From Bordetella parapertussis (lineage in GTDB: Bacteria > Pseudomonadota > Gammaproteobacteria > Burkholderiales > Burkholderiaceae_D), in contig CAMCXB010000016.1 in assembly GCA_945883145.1 (NCBI GenBank), forward strand, positions 1 to 40,650: a stretch of 40,650 nt of DNA, in the 5' to 3' direction. Position numbers and translations under genes: made by a program. The stretch's first letter is position 1; every line of letters starts with the position of its first letter. Under the pieces are notes generated by a model that worked only from the letters and a program-made list of their open reading frames with translations, was not told the origin of the DNA and searched no databases. Shown here piece by piece: positions 33,526 through 40,650 of the stretch.

Positions 33526-33554
33526 CTTGAAATCTGATGCGTCAGCCCAATTTA
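33526..33554 (+). promoter_or_regulatory. Candidate sigma-32 (heat-shock) promoter of htpG
   Basis: CTTGAAA (33526-33532) exactly matches the sigma-32 -35 element. After 13 bases comes CCCAATTTA (33546-33554), close to the -10 consensus CCCCATNTA. It lies 50 bp upstream of the htpG start codon. The match and spacing are strong, but there is no experimental support. Confidence 0.75.
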
Positions 33555-33603
33555 TTGTTTTATATATTTTATTTTTATTGCAACTTAGTTTTTAGGGGAT
33601 CAC

Positions 33604-35517
33604 ATGTCTGGTAATACCAAACAAACCATGGGCTTTCAGGCCGAAGTCAAACAGCTACTTCAGCTGATGATTCATTCACTGTATTCGAATAAAGAAATCT
33701 TCTTGCGCGAGTTGATCTCAAATGCATCCGATGCAGCTGATAAATTACGTTTCGAAGCGATTAACAATGATGCCTTGTTTGAAAATCAAAGTGAATTATT
33801 CATTAGCGTTGATTTCGATAAAACTGCGCGCACCATCAGCATTAGCGACAATGGCATAGGCATGAGCCAACAAGAAGCTATCGACCATCTGGGCACGATT
33901 GCTAAATCTGGCACGAAAGAATTCTTTACTCGTTTATCAGGTGATCAACAAAAAGATGCTGCTTTGATTGGTCAGTTTGGTGTTGGTTTTTATTCAGGCT
34001 TTATTGTTGCCGACAAAATTACAGTAGAAACTCGACGTGCAGGTTTGCCTGCAGATCAAGGTGTGCGTTGGGAATCGGGTGGCGAAGGCGAATTCACTAT
34101 TGAAAATATTGAACTCCCACAGCGCGGCACACGCATCATTTTGCACCTACGTGAAGGTGAAGATGAATTCCTGTCTGCATGGAAGTTAAAGTCCACGATC
34201 CGTAAATATTCTGATCACATTTCTTTACCCATACGTATGAAGAAAGAAGAATGGGATGAAGAGAAAAAAGAAACAGTCATTAAAGATGAACTTGAAACCA
34301 TTAATCAAGCTAGTGCTTTATGGGCGAGATCAAAATCAGACATCACTGATGAGCAATATATAGAATTTTATAAGCATGTCTCACATGATTATCAAGACCC
34401 ACTCAGCTGGACGCATAACCGTGTAGAAGGCCGTAGTGAATATACACAGCTGCTTTACTTGCCAAAAAATGCACCCTTTGATCTTTGGGATAGAAACAAA
34501 CGTGGCGGCATTAAGCTGTATGTAAAACGTATTTTTATTATGGATGATGCTGAACAGCTCATGCCTATCTATCTGCGCTTCGTAAAAGGTGTGATTGATA
34601 CCAATGATTTACCGCTGAATGTATCGCGTGAAATTTTACAAGAATCACGTGATGTGAAAGTCATACGTGAGGGTTCAACCAAGCGTGTACTTGGCATGCT
34701 GGAAGAATTAGCAAATACGGATGGACAAGAGAAAAAAGATAAATATGCAGACTTCTGGAAAGAGTTTGGACAAGTCTTAAAAGAAGGAATAGGTGAAGAC
34801 GCTAGCAATAAAGAGAGAATCGCTAAGTTGCTGCGTTTTGCTTCCACACATAACGGCAGCGATGCGCAAACTGTTTCATTCGTAGACTACGTCGGCCGCA
34901 TGAAACCTGAGCAAGATAAAATTTATTACGTGACTGCAGATGGTTGGACCGCCGCTAAAAATAGTCCGCATCTAGAAATTTTCAATAAAAAAGGCGTTGA
35001 AGTTTTATTACTCACCGATCGTGTCGATGAATGGATGTTGTCATTCCTGACTGAATTCGAAGGCAAGCAACTCATCTCTGTTGCCAAAGGTGATTTAGAT
35101 CTAGGCAAGCTTGAAGATGAAACAGAGAAAAAACAGAAAGAAGAAACTGCGACTGAATATAAAGATTTAGTCGAAAAAATGAAAACTGCGCTGACTGAAA
35201 AAGCACAAGATGTACGTATTACTTTCCGCCTGACTGACTCACCTGCATGCCTAGTGTCGGGAGACGATGAACTATCGGGCAATTTACTGCGTATGTTAAA
35301 AGCTTCAGGTCAAGCAGCGCCAGAATCAAAACCTATTTTAGAAATTAATCCGCATCATCCTTTGGTGCAGCGCTTGAAATATGAAGATGGAAAATTCAAT
35401 GATTGGTCTAGTATTTTATTTGATCAAGCCATGCTAGCCGAAGGCGGCACCCTTACAGATCCAGCAGGATTTGTAAAAAAACTTAATGATATGTTGTTAG
35501 GTATGGCGTTGAAATAG
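33604..35517 (+). CDS. htpG: Molecular chaperone HtpG (Hsp90 family)
   Basis: A 637-residue Hsp90 homologue of full bacterial length. The N-terminal ATPase domain shows ELISNASDAADKLRFEA, DNGIGMS, HLGTIAKSGTKEF and GQFGVGFYSGF. The middle domain has LYVKRIFIMDD and DLPLNVSREILQESR, and the C-terminal dimerisation domain ends near 637. It remodels client proteins in the cytoplasm in an ATP-dependent cycle. AGGGGAT precedes the ATG. A heat-shock promoter candidate and a terminator frame it as a single-gene unit. Confidence 0.97.
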   Translation: MSGNTKQTMGFQAEVKQLLQLMIHSLYSNKEIFLRELISNASDAADKLRFEAINNDALFENQSELFISVDFDKTARTISISDNGIGMSQQEAIDHLGTIAKSGTKEFFTRLSGDQQKDAALIGQFGVGFYSGFIVADKITVETRRAGLPADQGVRWESGGEGEFTIENIELPQRGTRIILHLREGEDEFLSAWKLKSTIRKYSDHISLPIRMKKEEWDEEKKETVIKDELETINQASALWARSKSDITDEQYIEFYKHVSHDYQDPLSWTHNRVEGRSEYTQLLYLPKNAPFDLWDRNKRGGIKLYVKRIFIMDDAEQLMPIYLRFVKGVIDTNDLPLNVSREILQESRDVKVIREGSTKRVLGMLEELANTDGQEKKDKYADFWKEFGQVLKEGIGEDASNKERIAKLLRFASTHNGSDAQTVSFVDYVGRMKPEQDKIYYVTADGWTAAKNSPHLEIFNKKGVEVLLLTDRVDEWMLSFLTEFEGKQLISVAKGDLDLGKLEDETEKKQKEETATEYKDLVEKMKTALTEKAQDVRITFRLTDSPACLVSGDDELSGNLLRMLKASGQAAPESKPILEINPHHPLVQRLKYEDGKFNDWSSILFDQAMLAEGGTLTDPAGFVKKLNDMLLGMALK

Positions 35518-35526
35518 ACGTAATAA

Positions 35527-35562
35527 GGGAAATATTCATGAATGGGTATTTCCCTTTTTTTT
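35527..35562 (+). terminator. Rho-independent terminator after htpG
   Basis: GGGAAATA (35527-35534) and TATTTCCC (35547-35554) form an 8-bp perfect stem with a 12-base loop, followed by eight T residues. It begins 10 bp after the htpG stop codon. Confidence 0.85.
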
Positions 35563-35596
35563 ACTTTTCTGCTTGTAAGCAAAGGATTAACCCTAC

Positions 35597-36346
35597 TTAA
35601 CGACCGCCCGTCACATCTAATAGCGTTCCAGTCACATATGATGATTGATCAGACGCTAACCACAAGATTGTCTCTGCTACTTCTTCAGCTGTTCCACCAC
35701 GCTGCATAGGCACGCCTGCTTTTGCTCTATCCACTCTGCCTGGCTCACCGGCACTGGTGTGTATGTCGGTATAAATCAATCCTGGACGAACTGCATTCAC
35801 ACGTATACCTTCAGTAGCGACTTCTTTCGCTAGCCCTATGGTCATAGAATCAACCGCACCTTTGGCAGCAGCATAATCAATGAATTCATTGGGTGAGCCT
35901 AAGCGCGAAGCAGCGGAAGATATATTCACAATCACACCACCTTTGCCACCATGTTTGCTCGACATGCGTAGCACTGCTTCACGCGCACATAAAAATGATC
36001 CCATTACATTCGCATTTAAGACACGCTGCCAACGCCCTACATCCATTTGATCTAAGCGCATTTGTTTTTCTAATATGCCAGCATTATTTATCAAGACATT
36101 CAGGGTGCCCATTTTTTCATCAACTGTCTTAAAGAGGCGAAGTACATCGGCTTCAATGCCCACATCTGCTTGAATCGCAATCGCCTCACCGCCACCCTGC
36201 TGAATTTTTTGCACAATCTCATTAGCCGCAGTCACATTACCCAGATAACTCAGTGCTACGCGATAGCCTCGTTTAGCTGCACCTAGCGCGGTTGCAGCGC
36301 CTATGCCACGACTGCCACCGGTAATTAACATAATGTGTTTACTCAT
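35597..36346 (-). CDS. Short-chain dehydrogenase/reductase (SDR)
   Basis: A 249-residue classical SDR. The cofactor loop is TGGSRGIGAA (about 9-18), NNAG is at 87-90, and the catalytic Ser with YxxxK is in SSAASRLGSPNEFIDYAAAK (Y158, K162). VNAVRPGLIYTDIH and the C-terminal YVTGTLLDVTGG are typical. The overall pattern resembles YgfF/glucose-1-dehydrogenase-like proteins, so the substrate is unknown. A GAGGCA stretch precedes the ATG. It is a single-gene unit, convergent with htpG across the terminator and divergent from the spermidine-synthase-like gene. Confidence 0.9.
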   Translation of the reverse strand: MSKHIMLITGGSRGIGAATALGAAKRGYRVALSYLGNVTAANEIVQKIQQGGGEAIAIQADVGIEADVLRLFKTVDEKMGTLNVLINNAGILEKQMRLDQMDVGRWQRVLNANVMGSFLCAREAVLRMSSKHGGKGGVIVNISSAASRLGSPNEFIDYAAAKGAVDSMTIGLAKEVATEGIRVNAVRPGLIYTDIHTSAGEPGRVDRAKAGVPMQRGGTAEEVAETILWLASDQSSYVTGTLLDVTGGR

Positions 36347-36433
36347 GATCTTGCCTCACAAATGTAGAATACGAGTGATTCTAACTTGTTTGTCAGCGCG
36401 GCCCTGAGATGTTACAAGCTAACTGAGACCATC

Positions 36434-37216
36434 ATGCTTATTAAAAGAAAATCCATAGAAAAAACCGAGTCCTCACGTCCAGCTAGAAAAAATGCGCGTT
36501 ATGCACCCATCACTCTGTCTGAACATAATGGGGTGCGCTATCTACATTTCGGAACAGAATGGATACAAGGCGCTATGCGACTTCGTAAGCCAGACTCGTT
36601 AGAACTGGAATATGCGCAGCAAATGATGGCTTGGATGCTATTTGTCGATCAGCCCAGTCGTATTGTGCAATTAGGTTTAGGTGCTGCGGCACTCACAAAG
36701 TTTTGTCGTAAGTGGTATCCACAAAGTCATGTCACTGCAATAGAACTGAATCCTTCTGTGATCGAAGTCTGTCGCAGCATGTTTAAATTGCCTGCCGATG
36801 ATGATAGGTTGTCGGTACTTGAAATGGATGCGATGGATTTTGTTTTAGATAGCGCTAATCATGATCAAATCGATGTCTTACAAATTGATTTATATGATGC
36901 CACTGCGCGTGGACCCATGCTAGATAGTGCAGAGTTTTATCAAGCTTGTGCTGCTTGTCTTAAGAATAATGGTATGGTGACTGTGAATCTGTTTGGAGAT
37001 CATCCTAGCTATTTAAAAAATTTAAAAGCCATGCAGTTCGCTTTTCATACGGTGATTTGCTTGCCTGAAGTCCATCAAGGAAATGTGGTTGCATTTGGTT
37101 TCAAATCGCAGCCCTTGCAAGATTTTACAGAGCTCTATCAGCGTGCTGCCATCATTAAAGATATTACTAAGCTACCGGCTAAATCTTGGGTAGATGGATT
37201 GAAATCATGGGATTAA
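36434..37216 (+). CDS. Spermidine synthase-like (Rossmann methyltransferase fold) protein
   Basis: A 260-residue protein of the spermine/spermidine synthase family. IVQLGLGAAALTKFCRKWYP is the nucleotide-binding loop, VTAIELNPSVIEVCRSMF the acidic second motif, and DVLQIDLYDATARGP the region where true synthases have a DxxDP catalytic motif. The N-terminal substrate-binding hairpin domain is short. The DLYDA variant suggests it may not be an aminopropyltransferase; the family contains many such uncharacterised members. A TTG at 36386 opens the frame; the ATG at 36434 is preferred. No polyamine gene is adjacent. Confidence 0.8.
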   Translation: MLIKRKSIEKTESSRPARKNARYAPITLSEHNGVRYLHFGTEWIQGAMRLRKPDSLELEYAQQMMAWMLFVDQPSRIVQLGLGAAALTKFCRKWYPQSHVTAIELNPSVIEVCRSMFKLPADDDRLSVLEMDAMDFVLDSANHDQIDVLQIDLYDATARGPMLDSAEFYQACAACLKNNGMVTVNLFGDHPSYLKNLKAMQFAFHTVICLPEVHQGNVVAFGFKSQPLQDFTELYQRAAIIKDITKLPAKSWVDGLKSWD

Positions 37217-37252
37217 TAAACCGTTGAGAAATCTATAGTTCAAAGCCATAGC

Positions 37253-38137
37253 TTAGATCAAAGTTTTCAAGGTATCGCTCACATGCGGATAACGCAGCTT
37301 TACACCTAACTCCGCTTTCATTCTATGATTTTGTAAACGACGTGATTCAGACATAAATGACATCAACATAGGTGATACGTGTTGAGCGAGTTCACTGCGC
37401 GGCATACGTGGTGGATGCGGCAACTGAAATGCATCAGCTACTAAATCAAAATACTGCGCCATCTTTAAATCAGAATCATCGACTGTGTGATACACACGCT
37501 GAGCTTGAGAGCGAAATAATGCCAGTTTGATGATGGCGGCTAAATCATCGGCATGAATATGGTTAGTGTAGACATCATCTTCTGCTGCAAGCGCAGGCGT
37601 TCCTTGACGTAGTCTATCAACTGGCAAACGATCAGCCGCATAAATTCCAGGCACCCGCAAAATGGCACACTGCGCTTGAGATTTTTTTGCCCAAGCTCGT
37701 AAACTCTGCTCTGCATCGACCCGTCGCAAGGCGCGCGCATTAAAGGGAGCCACCTTGCGGGTCTCATCAAAACTCGCTCCACCACAATCCCCATACACCC
37801 CAGTGGTACTGATATAAACGAGCTTGCCATGTCGAGGTAAAATGGCGATGAGATTGCGAGTTCGTCTATCTAATTTGCCCTCTGCTTGTGGTGGCGCCAA
37901 ATGGACTACATAAGGCGCTAATCCCACCAGCTTTTGTAAAGTATGGGGCTGATCTAGATTGATAACTAATGGAATAGCGCCAGCCGCTCTCAGTTCTGTG
38001 ACACGAGTAGCTTGACTGGTGGTAGCAAAGACGCGAAATTTATCTCGCAATAAAGGAAGTAGTCGCATTCCGACATCGCCACATCCCACTAGCAGGAGAC
38101 GAGGACGTGCGATTTTTTTAATTTTATTTTTTTGCAT
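37253..38137 (-). CDS. NAD-dependent epimerase/dehydratase-like protein (YeeZ-like)
   Basis: A 294-residue extended-SDR protein. LLLVGCGDVGMRLLPLL is the dinucleotide-binding start, VYISTTGVYGDCGGASFDET holds the Ser and Tyr region, and LRVPGIYAADRLPVDRL and YTNHIHADDLAAII follow as in YeeZ/SDR_a5 proteins. The substrate is not known. The frame opens at 38188, but the ATG at 38137 (MQKNKIKKIARPRLLLVG) avoids overlapping the divergent oxidoreductase and is preferred, even though no ribosome site is visible for it. Only 12 bp separate the two start codons. Confidence 0.82.
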   Translation of the reverse strand: MQKNKIKKIARPRLLLVGCGDVGMRLLPLLRDKFRVFATTSQATRVTELRAAGAIPLVINLDQPHTLQKLVGLAPYVVHLAPPQAEGKLDRRTRNLIAILPRHGKLVYISTTGVYGDCGGASFDETRKVAPFNARALRRVDAEQSLRAWAKKSQAQCAILRVPGIYAADRLPVDRLRQGTPALAAEDDVYTNHIHADDLAAIIKLALFRSQAQRVYHTVDDSDLKMAQYFDLVADAFQLPHPPRMPRSELAQHVSPMLMSFMSESRRLQNHRMKAELGVKLRYPHVSDTLKTLI

Positions 38138-38149
38138 GGACGAGATTGT

Positions 38150-39178
38150 ATGACGGTTCAGGTAACAGTTCAGCCCAGTGGTCGACAATTCAACTGTGAG
38201 ACAGATGAATCTATCTTAGCAGCTGCTATCAGAGCAGGCGTAGGTTTGCCTTATGGTTGTAAAAATGGGGCTTGTGGTAGCTGTAAAGGCAAATTATTAG
38301 AAGGTAGCGTCACACATCGCGATCATCAGGAACGCGCTTTATCTGCTGCTGAACAAACCGCAGGACAGGCTTTGTTTTGCTGCGCTATGCCACAAACCGA
38401 TGTCACCATTGAAGCGCGTGAAGTGATGGGTGCAGGTGATATACCAGTTAAAAAACTCCCTTCACGCGTCGCAAAAATTGAGCGCGTGAGTGATGATGTC
38501 ATCGTCATGTCATTACAATTGCCTGCTACTGAACGCATGCAATATAAAGCCGGACAGTACATAGAATTTCTACTTAAAGATGGCAAGCGCCGCAGTTACA
38601 GCATGGCGAATGCTCCGCATACCGATGAAAACATCTCGCTGCATATTCGTCATATGCCCGGTGGACTGTTTACTGATCAAGTTTTTGGCACATTAAAAGA
38701 GCGTGATATTTTGCGTTTTGAAGGTCCTCTTGGGACTTTTTTTCTGCGAGAAGAATCAGATAAGCCCATCGTGCTATTAGCCTCCGGCACAGGCTTCGCT
38801 CCGATCAAAGCTTTGGTAGAACATACAGTGCACTTACAACTCACACGACCTATCACCTTGTATTGGGGTGGTCGCCGTCCACAAGATTTATATATGCATG
38901 CGCTGTGTGAAGAATGGGCAAAATCGCTGTCAGACTTTAGCTATGTTCCTGTTATCTCTGATGCACTGCCTGAAGATAATTGGCAAGGACGAACTGGTTT
39001 TGTGCATCAAGCCGTGATGCAAGATTTCCCTGATCTCGCTGCCTATCAAGTCTATGCCTGTGGTGCACCTGTCATGGTAGAAGCTGCACGTCATGATTTT
39101 GTGAAATCATGCCAATTGTCTGAAGAAGAATTTTTTGCTGATTCATTTACTTCACAAGCGGATGTAGCTGCAACGTAA
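38150..39178 (+). CDS. 2Fe-2S ferredoxin / FAD-NAD(P) oxidoreductase (CDP-6-deoxyglucoseen reductase-like)
   Basis: A 342-residue electron-transfer protein. The N-terminal 2Fe-2S ferredoxin domain has cysteines C37, C42 and C45 in YGCKNGACGSCKGK and C77 in LFCCAMP. An FAD domain follows (GKRRSYSMANAPH), then an NAD(P) domain (LLASGTGFAPIKALVEH). This order, with ferredoxin first, is the one usually named CDP-6-deoxy-delta-3,4-glucoseen reductase, although the name often hides other partners such as ring-hydroxylating oxygenases. An upstream ATG at 38132 would add 6 residues; the family N-terminus MTVQVTVQPSGRQF favours 38150. It is followed 37 bp later by the aminotransferase gene. Confidence 0.88.
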   Translation: MTVQVTVQPSGRQFNCETDESILAAAIRAGVGLPYGCKNGACGSCKGKLLEGSVTHRDHQERALSAAEQTAGQALFCCAMPQTDVTIEAREVMGAGDIPVKKLPSRVAKIERVSDDVIVMSLQLPATERMQYKAGQYIEFLLKDGKRRSYSMANAPHTDENISLHIRHMPGGLFTDQVFGTLKERDILRFEGPLGTFFLREESDKPIVLLASGTGFAPIKALVEHTVHLQLTRPITLYWGGRRPQDLYMHALCEEWAKSLSDFSYVPVISDALPEDNWQGRTGFVHQAVMQDFPDLAAYQVYACGAPVMVEAARHDFVKSCQLSEEEFFADSFTSQADVAAT

Positions 39179-39215
39179 ATTATTAACATATCTATCTATT
39201 GAAAAACTACACACC

Positions 39216-40436
39216 ATGAACAAGCCCGAGCACATCGTTTTTAGTAACTACAATACGGATGCACTGCTTTACATTACGAATCGCCCGCCTTTGGTGTTCA
39301 CCAAAGGCGAAGGTATGTGGCTGACTGATCATAATGGCAAACGTTATTTAGATTATCTACAAGGTTGGGCTGTAAATTGTCTGGGACATTCCCCTGCTTG
39401 CATACAAGAGGCTTTAGTTGAACAAGCTGCTAAGGTAATTAATCCATCACCTGCTTTTTTTAACGAACCTTCACTCGCCCTTGCTACAGCGCTGACTCAA
39501 AACTCTTGCTTTGATCGTGTGTTCTTTGCTAACAGCGGTGCTGAAGCAAATGAAGGTGCAATTAAGCTTGCACGCAAATGGGGTAAGTTACATAAAAATT
39601 CTGCTGGTGAAAACCGCTATGAAATCATCACCTTTGATCACAGCTTTCATGGTCGTACCTTAGCTACCATGTCTGCCTCTGGTAAAGAAGGTTGGGACTC
39701 CATGTTCGCGCCACAAGTCGCTGGTTTTCCTAAAGCACACTTAAATGATTTAGCGAGTGTGGAAGCACTGATCACAACTAAAACAATCGCAGTGATGTTG
39801 GAGCCAGTGCAAGGTGAAGGCGGTGTGATACCTGCGACCAAAGAATTTATGCAAGGCTTACGTGCGCTAACTAAAAAGCACGACATTCTTTTGATCGTCG
39901 ATGAAGTGCAAGCCGGTATGGGACGCACAGGAAAATTATTTGCCTATCAATTGTCTGATATAGAACCTGACATCATGACACTAGGCAAAGGCATAGGTGG
40001 TGGCGTGCCTTTATCTGCCTTGCTGTGCAAAGAAGAGTTTGCTTGCTTTGAACCCGGTGATCAGGGCGGCACTTACAACGGCAATCCTTTAATGACAGCA
40101 GTTGGACTTGCTGTACTCAACACCTTACTCGCACCTGGCTTTTTACAATCCGTGATTGATAAAGGTAACTATCTAAAAGCAGGCTTAGAAAAAATCTCTG
40201 CACAACACGGCATGCAAGGTGAACGTGGAGAAGGACTGCTACGCGCATTAAAACTAGGATCACCTATAGGTGGCAAGATCGTTGAAATTGCGCGTGACCT
40301 TGAGCCAGTGGGACTCTTATTGAATTCACCCAGACCTGACCTACTACGCTTTATGCCTGCGCTGAATATTTCATTAGCAGAGATCGATCAAATGCTCACT
40401 ATGCTGAATGAAGTTGTTACCGCAACTAAATCTTAA
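39216..40436 (+). CDS. argD: Acetylornithine aminotransferase family protein (ArgD-like)
   Basis: A 406-residue class III pyridoxal-phosphate aminotransferase. FFANSGAEANEGAIKLARKWG (about 103-123) is the phosphate-binding region, LIVDEVQAGMGRTG carries D229 and Q232, and the Schiff-base lysine is K258 in MTLGKGIGGGVPLSA. The length and NYNTDALLYITNRPPL N-terminus suit acetylornithine or succinyldiaminopimelate aminotransferases of arginine and lysine synthesis. The choice of ArgD over ornithine or GABA aminotransferase is by general pattern. It may share a transcript with the upstream oxidoreductase. Confidence 0.88.
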   Translation: MNKPEHIVFSNYNTDALLYITNRPPLVFTKGEGMWLTDHNGKRYLDYLQGWAVNCLGHSPACIQEALVEQAAKVINPSPAFFNEPSLALATALTQNSCFDRVFFANSGAEANEGAIKLARKWGKLHKNSAGENRYEIITFDHSFHGRTLATMSASGKEGWDSMFAPQVAGFPKAHLNDLASVEALITTKTIAVMLEPVQGEGGVIPATKEFMQGLRALTKKHDILLIVDEVQAGMGRTGKLFAYQLSDIEPDIMTLGKGIGGGVPLSALLCKEEFACFEPGDQGGTYNGNPLMTAVGLAVLNTLLAPGFLQSVIDKGNYLKAGLEKISAQHGMQGERGEGLLRALKLGSPIGGKIVEIARDLEPVGLLLNSPRPDLLRFMPALNISLAEIDQMLTMLNEVVTATKS

Positions 40437-40460
40437 TCGCCCCACTCGCTTCAATTTCAA

Positions 40461-40500
40461 TTAGGTCGGCAACGACACTGTAAATAAGCTGCCGACCTAA
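40461..40500. repeat. Hairpin-forming inverted repeat after argD
   Basis: TTAGGTCGGCA (40461-40471) and TGCCGACCTAA (40490-40500) form an 11-bp perfect stem with an 18-base loop. It lies 24 bp after the argD stop and about 76 bp before the next gene. A T-tract is missing on the plus strand, so it could be a weak terminator, an operator or an RNA structure in the next gene's leader. Confidence 0.5.
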
Positions 40501-40576
40501 AAACATTTCCGGAACAAAACAATTCTCAAAGTAACGTATCAATTCAACTTGATGCGCTTACCTTGAGGAGAAAATA

Positions 40577-40650
40577 ATGATTCCAGGAAAAATTAATACC
40601 CACTTATTTCAAGACTTAACCGTTCTCGCCAAAGCCAATCAAAAAGGCTC
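40577..40650 (+). CDS. Start of an unidentified gene, cut by the window edge
   Basis: An ATG with GGAG about 7 bases upstream opens a frame that runs to the window edge for 24 codons, beginning MIPGKINTHLFQDLTVLAKA. This is too short to place in a family. The strong ribosome site and the hairpin-containing leader support a real gene. Confidence 0.6.
   Translation, partial: MIPGKINTHLFQDLTVLAKANQKG

Noticed and set aside
34569..35282. Serine-rich minus-strand frames
   Set aside because: They are antisense to htpG, which matches Hsp90 throughout.

Overview
The window looks like chromosomal DNA from a betaproteobacterium, most likely Burkholderiales. The grounds are family-level resemblance of the proteins: an Azotobacter FdI-type FdxA, a polyhydroxyalkanoate (PHA) granule-region protein, a class I-like PhaC, LivFGHM with an acyl-CoA dehydrogenase, the Paa oxygenase cluster, and a ferredoxin-type reductase of the kind annotated as CDP-6-deoxyglucoseen reductase. 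By eye the DNA is AT-rich for that order, with A/T-rich third positions, so a lower-GC or small-genome lineage is likely. No rRNA, tRNA, insertion sequence, prophage or CRISPR was seen. Most genes sit in tight operons separated by short promoter or terminator gaps.

Region 1 (1-3777, minus) is a five-gene operon read from right to left: HDAC-family deacetylase, EamA exporter, 4HBT thioesterase, nitroreductase and a tartrate/D-malate dehydrogenase cut by the window edge. Region 2 (3778-6585) holds a stand-alone MASE1-like membrane protein, a short CinA-like protein, an FKBP prolyl isomerase and a PHA-system protein. Region 3 (6614-10135) has a 2-hydroxyacid dehydrogenase and a LutC-like protein on minus, then a 7Fe ferredoxin and a thioredoxin-reductase-like ferredoxin-NADP reductase on plus, closed by a 17-bp-stem terminator.

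Region 4 (10164-14683, minus) is an acyl-CoA dehydrogenase followed by LivG, LivF, LivH and LivM, without a binding protein. Region 5 (15009-19147) has a DUF2721 membrane protein, a methyltransferase and a GGDEF-EAL signalling protein. Region 6 (19410-25005, minus) is an unusual operon of a CelD/FemAB-like acyltransferase, a P-type cation ATPase with substituted ion-site residues, and a PHA synthase.

Region 7 (25292-31858) is the phenylacetate cluster: paaABCDE-paaI-paaK on minus, divergent from paaX, with a PaaX-type operator (TGATAC-N27-GTATCA) between them. It encodes activation and epoxidation of phenylacetate; the ring-opening and beta-oxidation genes are not here. Region 8 (31880-35562) is a RES-Xre toxin-antitoxin pair with a 10-bp inverted repeat in its promoter region, a RidA protein, and htpG behind a near-consensus heat-shock (sigma-32) promoter. 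Region 9 (35597-40650) has a short-chain dehydrogenase, a spermidine-synthase-like methyltransferase fold, a very tightly divergent pair (epimerase-like protein and 2Fe-2S oxidoreductase, start codons 12 bp apart), an ArgD-type aminotransferase, and the first codons of an unidentified gene.

The clearest candidates for something not routinely described are the acyltransferase / P-type ATPase / PHA synthase operon and the changed ion-binding residues of that ATPase. Gene functions are read from motifs and remembered family features; no database search was possible.
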